Positions 54,778 to 62,975 of a stretch of 64,000 nucleotides of DNA are shown piece by piece. The notes below the pieces were generated by a model. That model did not search any database and was not told the DNA's origin. It worked only from the letters and a program-made list of their open reading frames with translations. Made by a program: the position numbers and the translations under genes. This DNA comes from Caproicibacter sp047777415 (GTDB taxonomy: Bacteria; Bacillota; Clostridia; Oscillospirales; Acutalibacteraceae): assembly GCA_047777415.1 (NCBI GenBank), contig JBKEEO010000002.1:248001-312000 (forward strand), in the 5' to 3' direction. Numbering within the stretch: position 1 is the stretch's first letter; every line of letters begins with the position of its first letter.

Positions 54778-54960
54778 ATGGCGGTACCAAAAAGAAAACA
54801 GTCGAGCGCACGGCAGAACAAAAGGCGTTCTAATGTTTGGAAACTGACTGCTCCCGCTCTGGTAAGATGTCCAAAATGCGGAGAACTGACAGCGCCGCAT
54901 AGAGTATGTGGCAACTGCGGCTACTACAATGGCAGGGAAGTAATTAAAAAGGAAGCATAA
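54778..54960 (+). CDS. rpmF: 50S ribosomal protein L32
   Basis: 60 aa bL32. It starts MAVPKRKQSSARQNKRRSNV and has a zinc ribbon CPKCGELTAPHRVCGNCGYY (CxxC twice), i.e. the zinc-containing form. ATG 54778 follows AAGGAGG. It is co-transcribed with yceD. Confidence 0.97.
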   Translation: MAVPKRKQSSARQNKRRSNVWKLTAPALVRCPKCGELTAPHRVCGNCGYYNGREVIKKEA

Positions 54961-55118
54961 TTTTATTATTGTTTTCCGAAAGTCAGAGAAGGAGCAATCC
55001 TTCTCTTCTTTTTTGTCCGCGGTGCTGCCTTAAAAAGCGAGAATAAGGGCAAAATAGTCCCGAACTTTATACACAGCGGGATTGGTTAACGATAAATGCA
55101 GGGAGGGTACCAATCATT

Positions 55119-56438
55119 ATGGCTTTACCGGTAGTCGCAATTGTAGGACGGCCAAACGTCGGGAAATCGACGCTTTTTAATAAACTAGCAGGAAGACGCC
55201 TTTCCATTGTGGATGACACACCCGGAGTAACCCGTGACCGTGTTTATGCGGAATGTGAGTGGGAAGCGCGCCGGTTTTCCATTGTGGATACGGGCGGAAT
55301 AGAACCGGGTGAGGATGTCATTCTTGCAAAAACCAGAGCACAGGCACGCCTTGCAATCGAAGCAGCAGACGTTGTCGTCTTTGTTACGGATGTTCGAACC
55401 GGGCCGGTTGCCGCTGACCATGAGATTGCTGCAATGTTGATTAAAAGCGGAAAACCTGTTGTGCTGTGCGTCAACAAGTGCGACAGCATCGGGGAGCCAC
55501 CGCCGGAATTTTATGAGTTTTACAATCTGGGTTTGGGCGAACCGGTGGGGGTTTCTTCCGTCCACGGGCATGGCACGGGGGATCTTCTGGACTGCGTGAT
55601 TTCTCATTTTCCGGATGAAAACAGTGATTCAGATGAGCAAGATATTATTCGAATTGCGGTAATTGGTAAACCGAATGCGGGTAAATCTTCGCTTGTCAAC
55701 AAGATAGCAGGAGAAGAACGCTGTATCGTTTCCGATGTTGCGGGAACTACGCGGGACGCGGTTGACATTACTGTGGAGAACGAATATGGCAGATTTCTCC
55801 TCATAGATACTGCCGGGCTGCGCCGTAAAAGCAGGGTGTCCGATAATATTGAACGGTACAGCATGCTCCGTGCCCGGATGGCTGTGGAGCGTTCTGACGT
55901 CTGTGTCATCATGCTTGACGGCACTGTTGGTTTTACCGAGCAGGATTCCAAGATTGCAGGTATGGCGCATGAAGCGGGCAAGGCTTGCGTTATTGCCGTC
56001 AACAAATGGGATGCGGTTGAAAAGGATGGATATACGCTAGATGCGTACAAGAAAAAATTGCAAAAAGATTTCTCATTTATGCCGTATGCTAAAATCCTGT
56101 TTATTTCTGCAAAAACGGGTCAGCGCCTAAACCGTCTTTTTGAAGCAATTCGGGATGCAGCCGCTTCCAATTCACGCCGTATTTCAACAGGTATGCTAAA
56201 CGATGTTTTGGCGCAGGCAACCACAAGAGTTCAGCCGCCGACCGACAAAGGCCGCCGACTGAAGATTTATTATATGACTCAGGTTGGTGTTCAGCCGCCA
56301 ACCTTTGTATTCTTTGTGAATTCTAAGAAGCTGTTCCACTTTTCCTACCAGCGCTTTTTGGAAAATATGATTCGTGACACGTTCGGCTTTGAAGGCACAC
56401 CGATTCGATTCCTAATCCGTGAGCGCGGCGAAAAATAG
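55119..56438 (+). CDS. der: Ribosome biogenesis GTPase Der
   Basis: 439 aa with two GTPase domains in tandem. G1 GRPNVGKST (residues 9-17) and GKPNAGKSS (about 184-192), G3 DTGG and DTAG, G4 NKCD and NKWD. A C-terminal KH-like domain ends FLIRERGEK. It helps assemble the 50S subunit. GGGAGGG precedes the ATG. A 30-bp hairpin terminator follows. Confidence 0.97.
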   Translation: MALPVVAIVGRPNVGKSTLFNKLAGRRLSIVDDTPGVTRDRVYAECEWEARRFSIVDTGGIEPGEDVILAKTRAQARLAIEAADVVVFVTDVRTGPVAADHEIAAMLIKSGKPVVLCVNKCDSIGEPPPEFYEFYNLGLGEPVGVSSVHGHGTGDLLDCVISHFPDENSDSDEQDIIRIAVIGKPNAGKSSLVNKIAGEERCIVSDVAGTTRDAVDITVENEYGRFLLIDTAGLRRKSRVSDNIERYSMLRARMAVERSDVCVIMLDGTVGFTEQDSKIAGMAHEAGKACVIAVNKWDAVEKDGYTLDAYKKKLQKDFSFMPYAKILFISAKTGQRLNRLFEAIRDAAASNSRRISTGMLNDVLAQATTRVQPPTDKGRRLKIYYMTQVGVQPPTFVFFVNSKKLFHFSYQRFLENMIRDTFGFEGTPIRFLIRERGEK

Positions 56439-56491
56439 GAAGTATACCAGTGTTCATAGCTTTTACTCGCGGAATAATCAGTTCAGAAAAC

Positions 56492-56526
56492 CGTATCGAC
56501 AGTTTACTGCCGATACGGTTTTTTTC
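56492..56526 (+). terminator. Terminator after der
   Basis: Stem AACCGTATCGACAG / CTGCCGATACGGTT region followed by a T run. Confidence 0.88.
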
Positions 56527-56568
56527 AAACTTGTTCGAAGAATTTTTATTTCTATTATTTTGAAAAGG

Positions 56569-56596
56569 TTGACTTATTCAGATAAATTGCTATAAT
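56569..56596 (+). promoter_or_regulatory. Promoter of the leader peptide-tcyP transcript
   Basis: TTGACT (56569-56574), 16-bp spacer, TATAAT (56591-56596). Transcription would start near 56603, giving a leader of about 145 nt before tcyP. Confidence 0.8.
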
Positions 56597-56617
56597 ATAA
56601 AACATACTATTCATATA

Positions 56618-56742
56618 TGCAAAGAGGTATTTTTATGAAAGGCTTTTTAATTTCAATGTGTTGTATGTGCTTAAAATCATTGCTTCACTAAAAGTTTTGC
56701 CTCTTTGCAAGCAAATGGTAACTACAATCATTGAGGAGAAAA
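56618..56742 (+). promoter_or_regulatory. Putative cysteine-responsive attenuator upstream of tcyP
   Basis: Two pairings compete for the same segment. Arm 1 TGCAAAGAGG (56618-56627), which contains the leader-peptide ribosome-binding site, pairs perfectly over 10 bp with arm 2 CCTCTTTGCA (56700-56709). Alternatively, 56695-56703 (TTTTGCCTC) pairs with 56733-56741 (GAGGAGAAA), which contains the tcyP ribosome-binding site. A ribosome stalled on the Cys codons would leave arm 1:2 free to form and so expose the tcyP site. The pairings are seen in the sequence; the mechanism is inference. Confidence 0.55.
56635..56691 (+). CDS. Cysteine-rich leader peptide
   Basis: An 18-residue open frame, MKGFLISMCCMCLKSLLH. 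AAGAGG lies seven bases before the ATG and a strong promoter sits upstream. Three Cys codons come in the run Cys-Cys-Met-Cys (56659-56670), which is rare by chance in so short a frame. The next gene is a cystine transporter. The match of content and neighbour is the argument for a regulatory leader peptide; there is no proof of translation. Confidence 0.6.
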   Translation: MKGFLISMCCMCLKSLLH

Positions 56743-56746
56743 AAGC

Positions 56747-58099
56747 ATGACAATATTTTATTCGGTTTTGTTTTTGGCGGTATTCGCTGGTTTTGAAATT
56801 TTGCTGTTATATATGGGCAAAATGAAAGTATCGTTTACAGTGCGGATTATGACTGCTCTGGTTTTGGGCCTGTTTTATGGCGTTTTTCTGCAAGTTGAAT
56901 TTGGGGCCCAAGACCCGGTGACAACCCTGACAAACCAGTGGTTTGGAATCGTAGGCAGCGGCTTTACCAAAGCACTGCAATTTTTAATTGTGCCCGTTGT
57001 CCTGGTATCAATTATGAATGCGATTACAAGGGCGGGAACGGGCGAGAGAGCAGTTCGCTCCAGTGTTAAAATATTATCAATTCTGCTCGGTACGACCGGA
57101 ATTGCTGCATTGATTGGTTATGGAACGGCGCTGGCGTTTCGTCTGGATGCTGGAGACCTCATTTCTGGTGTGACACAAGCCGATCGGGCACCAACGGATA
57201 TACCAACGTCCATTTTGAACTTTATTCCATCCAATTTATTTGAAGCGCTGTCTGGGAACCGCGCGATTCCTGTGGTGATGATTGCTGTACTGATAGGAAT
57301 TTCGATTTTGACAATTCGGAAAAATAATCCGGATTTGGGAGAAAAATTCATCCACGGCGTGGCCGGTGCGAATGAACTGGTGATGACAATCACAGACTAC
57401 ATTATTGGTTTTACTCCATATGGTGTGCTGGCTCTGATTGCGAAAATTGCATCTACAAAAGACTTTCAAAGCGTTTTGACATTGCTGTTGTTTGTTGTTG
57501 CACTCTATGTGGCGATTGTTATCATGTTTTTAGTCCATCTGGCGATTTTGGCTGCGCTTAAGGTGAACCCGGTGCAATATCTGCGCAAGGTTCTTCCCAC
57601 ATTGCTTTTTGCCTTTACATCGCGCAGCAGTGCCGCTACACTTCCCATGACCATCAAGACACAGATTGATCTTCTGGGAGTGGACAGCACCTCCGCCAAT
57701 CTGTCCAGTGCATTTGGAACCACAATCGGTCAGAATGGATGCGCAGGGATCTATCCCGCAGTTGTGGCGACTGTGGTTGCCAAAGTACTCGGTTGGAATA
57801 TTACGAGTATTGGTTTTTTATTGTTGCTGGTTTTTTATATCATTATTACTTCATTTGGTATCGGCGGTGTAGGCGGAGGAGCAACCAATGCTACGATTTT
57901 GCTTCTTGCTCTGTTTGGTCTTCCAATAGACCTTGTAGCAATCCTGATTTCTGTAGATTTTATTGTTGATATGGCGCGTACCGCGCTGAATGTCAATGAC
58001 TCTATTCTCGCAGGAATCGTTTCCTCTAAAATGGATCATTTATATAATGAAAGTGTATTTGACTCTGTGCGGCCAGCTTCAGAAACATCTGCAGAGTAA
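56747..58099 (+). CDS. tcyP: L-cystine uptake symporter (TcyP type)
   Basis: 450 aa dicarboxylate/amino acid:cation symporter family protein with about 8-10 membrane segments and the family's hairpin loops. It has ALQFLIVPVVLVSIMNAI (about residues 78-95), FTSRSSAATLPMTIKTQIDLLGVD (serine-rich hairpin region) and DFIVDMARTALNVNDSI (about 403-419). The N-terminal layout and these blocks resemble B. subtilis TcyP (YhcL) more than glutamate transporters, but substrate by homology alone is not certain. GAGGAG lies before the ATG and can be masked by the leader hairpin at 56695-56741. Confidence 0.87.
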   Translation: MTIFYSVLFLAVFAGFEILLLYMGKMKVSFTVRIMTALVLGLFYGVFLQVEFGAQDPVTTLTNQWFGIVGSGFTKALQFLIVPVVLVSIMNAITRAGTGERAVRSSVKILSILLGTTGIAALIGYGTALAFRLDAGDLISGVTQADRAPTDIPTSILNFIPSNLFEALSGNRAIPVVMIAVLIGISILTIRKNNPDLGEKFIHGVAGANELVMTITDYIIGFTPYGVLALIAKIASTKDFQSVLTLLLFVVALYVAIVIMFLVHLAILAALKVNPVQYLRKVLPTLLFAFTSRSSAATLPMTIKTQIDLLGVDSTSANLSSAFGTTIGQNGCAGIYPAVVATVVAKVLGWNITSIGFLLLLVFYIIITSFGIGGVGGGATNATILLLALFGLPIDLVAILISVDFIVDMARTALNVNDSILAGIVSSKMDHLYNESVFDSVRPASETSAE

Positions 58100-58123
58100 T
58101 GTTTTTACTCAACTGAATCAAAG

Positions 58124-58157
58124 AATCCCCCATGGCAGTTGCCGTGAGGGATTTTCA
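58124..58157 (+). terminator. Terminator after tcyP
   Basis: Stem AATCCC...CATGGCA / TGCCGTG...GGGATT followed by TTTCATTT. The following 95 bp hold nothing I can support. Confidence 0.75.
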
Positions 58158-58252
58158 TTTCCAATCATTTTCGGTTTATCAATTAAAAAATATCATGCAC
58201 TGCTTGAGAAAGTGTAGGGCATTACAGCAGATATATAAATCAAATAAAATAA

Positions 58253-58281
58253 AAAGAAACCGACCATGGTCGGTTTCTTTT
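58253..58281 (-). terminator. Terminator of rpmB (minus strand)
   Basis: Stem AAAGAAACCGACC / GGTCGGTTTCTTT. On the minus strand a T-rich stretch follows. Confidence 0.88.
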
Positions 58282-58313
58282 GTGTTTTTATATTTTGAAA
58301 ATAAGGTCAGGTA

Positions 58314-58502
58314 TCAGATGGCTCTGGTGACTTTGCCGGAACGCAAGCAACGGGTGCAGGCGTAAATACGCTTTGGAGAACCATTTACAATTGCCTTAAC
58401 GCGCATGACGTTGGGTTTCCAGGTGCGATTGGAACGTCTGTGAGAATGGGATACCTTAATGCCGAAAGAAATGCTTTTGCCGCAGATTTCACATTTTGCC
58501 AT
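58314..58502 (-). CDS. rpmB: 50S ribosomal protein L28
   Basis: 62 aa bL28. It starts MAKCEICGKSISFGIKVSHS, with the conserved SHRRSNRTWKPNVMRVKAIV block and a second Cys pair CTRCLRSGKV, i.e. the zinc-binding form. AAAGGAGGTG precedes the ATG. It is a single gene with its own promoter and terminator. Confidence 0.97.
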   Translation of the reverse strand: MAKCEICGKSISFGIKVSHSHRRSNRTWKPNVMRVKAIVNGSPKRIYACTRCLRSGKVTRAI

Positions 58503-58545
58503 TGGTCTGCACCTCCTTTAAAGGGCTTTTCATCGCAACAGTATT

Positions 58546-58574
58546 ATGTTATCAGATTTATCCTCTAAATGCAA
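58546..58574 (-). promoter_or_regulatory. Promoter of rpmB
   Basis: On the minus strand: TTGCAT (58569-58574), 17-bp spacer, TAACAT (58546-58551). Confidence 0.6.
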
Positions 58575-58642
58575 GCTTTTTTTCAGGCTTTATCTATTAA
58601 AATGATGCTTTTGCAGGTTTTATTTTAAAATCTGCGCTTTGC

Positions 58643-58671
58643 TTGCCTTTTTATCCTCTCCGTATTATAAT
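58643..58671 (+). promoter_or_regulatory. Promoter of the M50 peptidase-scpAB operon
   Basis: TTGCCT (58643-58648), 17-bp spacer, TATAAT (58666-58671). Confidence 0.75.
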
Positions 58672-58696
58672 CATAACCATAGTAAGGAGAATGTGT

Positions 58697-59392
58697 ATGC
58701 TGATTGATTTATTAAGAAGTTTATTTTATGGCGGATCTGTGGACTTGCTCTCCGTTATTTTTCAGATTCTTGCCGCACTGTTTGTAATATTCTGTATTCT
58801 ACCCCTTCATGAGTTTGCGCACGCGTGGGCAGCGGGCAAACTGGGGGATCACACCGCAAAATACAACGGCCGGCTGACCATGAATCCACTTGCCAGTTTT
58901 GACCCGATTGGGTCATTGTTTCTTCTCTTATTTGGTTTTGGATGGGCCAAGCCTGTTCCGGTTGATCCCCGCTATTTTAAGAATCCAAAACGTGACATGG
59001 CATTGACCGCTGTAGCAGGCCCGCTTTCTAATTTACTGGTGGCGTGGGTTGGCGCAATTATATACATCGGTTTGCAGCTTGCTGCCAAAACGTCGCTTCC
59101 CGCGTTCGTATACATTTTTTTCGATGTGTATATTACCATTAATGTAGCGTTGGCGGTATTCAACCTCTTACCGATTCCTCCTTTGGACGGTTCGAAGATT
59201 CTGGGCGCTTTTCTCAGTAACCGAACTTTGTATAATTATTACCGTTACCAAAATGTTATTGTGATGGTTGCATTTTTTATACTGTTCACTGGTTTGCTGG
59301 ATAGACCAATCTATACGCTGGAGAGTATTTGCCAAAACGGTGTGTATTGGCTTGCATTATTGCCATACCGCTTGTTCGGTCTGATATCATAA
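58697..59392 (+). CDS. Site-2-protease-like M50 membrane metallopeptidase
   Basis: 231 aa with about five or six membrane segments. The zinc motif HEFAHAWAAGKLGD (about residues 39-52; HExxH) and the third ligand region NLLPIPPLDGSKIL (NPDG-like, about 155-168) define the rhomboid-unrelated M50/S2P family. Related proteins cut membrane-bound regulators; the target is unknown. ATG 58697 follows AAGGAGA. scpA starts 12 bp after the stop, a common clostridial order. Confidence 0.92.
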   Translation: MLIDLLRSLFYGGSVDLLSVIFQILAALFVIFCILPLHEFAHAWAAGKLGDHTAKYNGRLTMNPLASFDPIGSLFLLLFGFGWAKPVPVDPRYFKNPKRDMALTAVAGPLSNLLVAWVGAIIYIGLQLAAKTSLPAFVYIFFDVYITINVALAVFNLLPIPPLDGSKILGAFLSNRTLYNYYRYQNVIVMVAFFILFTGLLDRPIYTLESICQNGVYWLALLPYRLFGLIS

Positions 59393-59403
59393 AGAACAAA
59401 ATT

Positions 59404-60141
59404 ATGGATAAAATATGTTATAAACTGGAAACTTTTGAAGGCCCTCTTGATTTGCTTTTAACCCTGATTGCAAAGAACAAGCTCAATATTCTGGATATAC
59501 AGATTACTGAACTTGTGGATCAGTACCTGGAACAGCTCGACGCCATGCGAGAGCGGGAAATGGACGTAACCAGTGAATTTTTGGAGATGGCCGCACGCTT
59601 GATCTATATGAAGACGGTGTCTCTTTTGCCTAAACACGAAGAGGCTGAACAGCTGAAAAAAGAATTAACCGGACAGCTGATTGAATACAGGGATTGTAAG
59701 TGTGCGGCGGCTATGTTGGGCAGTTTGCTTCGTTTCGATTCTTTCACCCGCGAACCGGAGAAACTTGAACCGGATCACTTATATCGAGGACATCACACGC
59801 CGCAGGAAATATATTCGGCTTATTTGAATGCGGTGGGTCGTGGCAAACGTTTTCTTCCTCCGCCGCAGGAAGCCTTTTCCGGCATTGTTTCTCATAAAAT
59901 TATTTCTGTTTCTTCACGGATTATATATGTTCTTCGCCGGCTGCGACTTAAGGGCAAGCAAAAGTATACGACTTTGTTTGAAGGTATCCGAGACCATTCC
60001 GAGAGAGTCGCAACGTTTCTTGCCATATTGGAATTGGTTAAGGGGAAACGGGTGTATTTGGAAGGAGAACGCAATCCGGAAGTAAAATTGATATACGGCG
60101 GTGTAAGGCATGAAAATAAAGAAGCTTCAAGGAGCCATTGA
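59404..60141 (+). CDS. scpA: Segregation and condensation protein A
   Basis: 245 aa kleisin of the SMC-ScpAB complex that folds and segregates the chromosome. It starts YKLETFEGPLDLLLTLIAKN and has the DIQITELVDQYLEQL and SEFLEMAARLIYMKTVSLLP blocks. The C-terminal winged helix (about residues 175-235) binds the SMC head. ATG 59404 is chosen by homology; the ribosome-binding site is weak. It overlaps scpB by 32 bp. Confidence 0.95.
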   Translation: MDKICYKLETFEGPLDLLLTLIAKNKLNILDIQITELVDQYLEQLDAMREREMDVTSEFLEMAARLIYMKTVSLLPKHEEAEQLKKELTGQLIEYRDCKCAAAMLGSLLRFDSFTREPEKLEPDHLYRGHHTPQEIYSAYLNAVGRGKRFLPPPQEAFSGIVSHKIISVSSRIIYVLRRLRLKGKQKYTTLFEGIRDHSERVATFLAILELVKGKRVYLEGERNPEVKLIYGGVRHENKEASRSH

Positions 60142-60688
60142 GGCAATCCTGTTTGCAAGCGGGGATGCAGTTTCCGTGGATCGCATTGCGGAAGCGCTTG
60201 ATATTGATCGGGGCACGGCAGGTAAAATGCTGGAAAACCTTGCGGACCAATATAACACAGAGCATAGCGGCATCCGCATTGTCCGACTTGAAGATGGCTA
60301 TCAGATGTGTACGAATCCGGAACACGCGGCTGCTGTGCGGGCCGCATTGGAAATTCGCAGGAATATGCCCCTTTCGCAGGCGGCGCTTGAGGTGTTGGCT
60401 GTTGTAGCATATAATCAGCCGGTTACTAAGGCGTTTATTGAGCAGGTGCGCGGTGTGGATTGCTCGGCAGTCATTAGCGGCCTTGTTGCCAAAGGGCTGG
60501 TTGAGGAACGGGGCAGACTGGACTTACCGGGACGCCCGCTTATTTATGGAACCACAACGAATTTTCTGCGCTGCCTCGGCATTTCTTCCCTTTCCGAATT
60601 GCCGCAGTTGCAAAAGGAATCGGCAGAGGAAGAGAGTTCACAGGCTGAAGATGTAATTCTTCAGCCTACCGAAGAAAACGCAAAATGA
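60110..60688 (+). CDS. scpB: Segregation and condensation protein B
   Basis: 192 aa with two winged-helix domains. It starts LQGAIEAILFASGDAVSVDR and contains PLSQAALEVLAVVAYNQPVT and the GRPLIYGTTTNFLRCLGI block. It binds the middle of ScpA. A Glu-rich tail follows. The start lies inside the end of scpA, which indicates translational coupling. Confidence 0.96.
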   Translation: MKIKKLQGAIEAILFASGDAVSVDRIAEALDIDRGTAGKMLENLADQYNTEHSGIRIVRLEDGYQMCTNPEHAAAVRAALEIRRNMPLSQAALEVLAVVAYNQPVTKAFIEQVRGVDCSAVISGLVAKGLVEERGRLDLPGRPLIYGTTTNFLRCLGISSLSELPQLQKESAEEESSQAEDVILQPTEENAK

Positions 60689-61326
60689 TAGGTTTTATGG
60701 TAGCGGGTTCCATCCTTTTTCTTTTTTTATTTTTGCTTTGCTGCCCTGTTTCTGTAGAAGCCGCTTTCCAAGAGCAATTTTCGGCGCAGGTCGGGTTTCT
60801 TTTTTGGCATTACCGCGTTTGGCCACAGCCGGAAAAAGAACAGGAACAACCGACAGAACAGGAAACGCAAGAGGAAAGCAAACCGTCTGAGCAAAAAATG
60901 TTTTCCAAGATAAAAAAACTCTTTCGGCAAAAGGGATTTGCGGGTTTCATGGAACTGTTGCGTGCTTTCTGCGAAGTTGTTTCCTCATGTTCCCAAAAAA
61001 TTTTTTCCCACACTCAGATTAGCAGATTGCAGCTGCATCTTACCGTCGGTGGTGAAGATGCGGCGCAGACAGCAATCCAATACGGCAAAGCCTGTGCGTT
61101 GGTTTCCACTGCACTTACAGTTTTACTGTCCGCCAAAAAATGCAAAAACAGAGATGTGCGGGTTGTGCCGGATTTTCAAAATGGGAAAAGCAATGTGCGA
61201 TTTCTTTTTAAAATGAAGATAAGGCTGTTTTTTTTGCTGACAGCGGTGTTTTCTGCTCTTATCGGCTTTATCCGAATCTATTTTAAACTCAATGAGAAAG
61301 AAAAGGCGGTGCTTAAAGATGGCTGA
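60685..61326 (+). CDS. DUF2953-like membrane protein
   Basis: 213 aa. An N-terminal membrane segment (residues 5-24), a Glu/Gln-rich stretch (about 51-70), an amphipathic middle, and a C-terminal membrane segment (FFLLTAVFSALIGFIRIYF, about 181-199). This pattern and its position between scpB and gerW match DUF2953 proteins of sporulating Firmicutes, whose role is not established. It overlaps scpB by 4 bp (ATGA). It also overlaps gerW by 8 bp. Confidence 0.8.
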   Translation: MIGFMVAGSILFLFLFLLCCPVSVEAAFQEQFSAQVGFLFWHYRVWPQPEKEQEQPTEQETQEESKPSEQKMFSKIKKLFRQKGFAGFMELLRAFCEVVSSCSQKIFSHTQISRLQLHLTVGGEDAAQTAIQYGKACALVSTALTVLLSAKKCKNRDVRVVPDFQNGKSNVRFLFKMKIRLFFLLTAVFSALIGFIRIYFKLNEKEKAVLKDG

Positions 61327-61765
61327 CCATCCGATTGAAGGCATGATGGATACAACACTTGAAAAAATCAAACAAATGGTGGATGTGAATTCTGTTGTCG
61401 GCGATCCGATTACATCACCGGACGGAACAGTGATTGTTCCCATTTCCAAAATCAGCTATGGATTTGCCTCCGGTGGGTCCGATTTTCCGGGAAAAGCTCC
61501 GGAAAAGCAGCTGTTCGGCGGTGCATCGGGAGCGGGCGTTACCATTAATCCGGTGGCGTTTCTGACTATTTCGGACGGAAATGTCAAGCTGCTCCGTGTG
61601 GACCCCGGAAATACTTCTGTTGATCGGATTATCGATTTGGCGCCGGAACTCATTGATAAAGTTTCTTCTGCTGTGAGCTCGGCTTTTCATAAAGACAGCA
61701 AAAAAGAAAAGGCAGAATCTCAGCAGATATCAGCCGAAGAAATCGCCGGTGATCCTAAAATTTAA
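61319..61765 (+). CDS. gerW: GerW/YtfJ-family sporulation protein
   Basis: 148 aa. The YtfJ/GerW core is visible: MMDTTLEKIKQMVDVNSVVG, then DGTVIVPISKISYGFASGGSD, and GGASGAGVTINPVAFLTI. In B. subtilis GerW is needed for proper germination in response to L-alanine. ATG 61319 follows AAGGCGGTG; a longer in-frame start at 61292 is less likely. Its presence, next to the DUF2953 gene, supports a spore-former. Confidence 0.93.
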   Translation: MADHPIEGMMDTTLEKIKQMVDVNSVVGDPITSPDGTVIVPISKISYGFASGGSDFPGKAPEKQLFGGASGAGVTINPVAFLTISDGNVKLLRVDPGNTSVDRIIDLAPELIDKVSSAVSSAFHKDSKKEKAESQQISAEEIAGDPKI

Positions 61766-61812
61766 AATTGATTGGTATTGTTTCAGCCGCCTGCATATAA
61801 ATAATTCGGCAG

Positions 61813-62958
61813 GTGGTTGATTTGTTAAAAAAAGCAGTAGCTTGTGTTCTTGTTGTTTTGGCGATGGTTTTTCCGTGGTCCGTCAGCGTTTTGGCTGCTC
61901 CTTCTGTTTCTGCAAAATCCGCAGTAGTTGTCTGCGCAGATAACGGACGGGTGTTGTACGAAAAAAACAGCCATGAAAAGCTGCCCATTGCAAGCACGAC
62001 GAAAATAATGACGGCACTTCTTACGTTGGAGGCCGCTGCCCGCAGTGATGACGTAGTGCAGATTACCCCGGAGATGGTTCGGGTGGAAGGCTCTTCCATG
62101 GGCTTGAAGGCAGGAGATAAACTGACTTTGAGTGCACTGGCCAAGGGAATGCTGACCGTCTCCGGTAACGATGCCGCAAATTCCGCTGCAATTGCTATCG
62201 GCGGTTCCATCCCGAAATTTGCAGAATTGATGAATCAAAAGGCCGCACAGATTGGCCTTTCTGAAACACATTATGTGTCCCCATCCGGTTTGGATGAGGA
62301 GGGACACTATTCCACTGCAAACGATTTGGCAAAACTGACTGTGGCTGCATTGCAAAATTCTGAATTTGCAAACATAGTTTCCCAAAAGAAAATTCAAGTT
62401 GATTTTTATAATCCGGACAGAACGGTCACTTATACCAATCATAATAAGCTGTTAAGCATATATGAGGGCTGTATCGGCGTGAAAACCGGATATACAAAAA
62501 AATCCGGCAGATGCCTTGTTTCTGCGGCGGAACGAAACGGGGTACGCCTGATAGCAGTGACGCTTTGTGATCCGGATGACTGGAACGACCACGCACAACT
62601 TCTCGACTATGGCTTTTCCTGTGTAACTCGGTATCAGCCGGACGATTCCGAGCTTAAACTAACTTTACCGGTGGTTGGTGGAACAGACTGTACAGTGCCG
62701 ATTTTGGGCACGGAGGGTGATGCGGTTATCCTACCTTCCGACGACGTACAAAATCTGTGCCGCACGGTGGAATTGCCACAATTTCTCTATGCACCAGTGA
62801 GAAAAGGTCAGGTGCTTGGATATGTCCGCTATTTTAATAATTCGGATACAGTTACGTCAACAAAGCTGATTGCTGGAGCCGATGTTCCTCGGCAGGTTAT
62901 TGAGAAAAATTTGTTCGAAAAATTATGGGACTGGATTCGGCAGTTGATTTCAGTCTAA
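61813..62958 (+). CDS. Serine-type D-Ala-D-Ala carboxypeptidase
   Basis: 381 aa. Signal peptide to about residue 28 (ends VLAAPS). Active-site motifs are STTK (Ser near 61), SGN (near 118) and KTG (near 225). A PBP5_C-type domain and a C-terminal amphipathic/membrane helix (LFEKLWDWIRQLISV) follow. It acts on peptidoglycan outside the membrane. The order gerW-dac-rluB resembles the ytfJ-dacB region near spore cortex genes of Bacillus, so a cortex role is possible but inferred. TTG 61822 after AGGTGG is an alternative start. Confidence 0.93.
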   Translation: MVDLLKKAVACVLVVLAMVFPWSVSVLAAPSVSAKSAVVVCADNGRVLYEKNSHEKLPIASTTKIMTALLTLEAAARSDDVVQITPEMVRVEGSSMGLKAGDKLTLSALAKGMLTVSGNDAANSAAIAIGGSIPKFAELMNQKAAQIGLSETHYVSPSGLDEEGHYSTANDLAKLTVAALQNSEFANIVSQKKIQVDFYNPDRTVTYTNHNKLLSIYEGCIGVKTGYTKKSGRCLVSAAERNGVRLIAVTLCDPDDWNDHAQLLDYGFSCVTRYQPDDSELKLTLPVVGGTDCTVPILGTEGDAVILPSDDVQNLCRTVELPQFLYAPVRKGQVLGYVRYFNNSDTVTSTKLIAGADVPRQVIEKNLFEKLWDWIRQLISV

Positions 62959-62975
62959 AGGATGTGTGAAATCGG

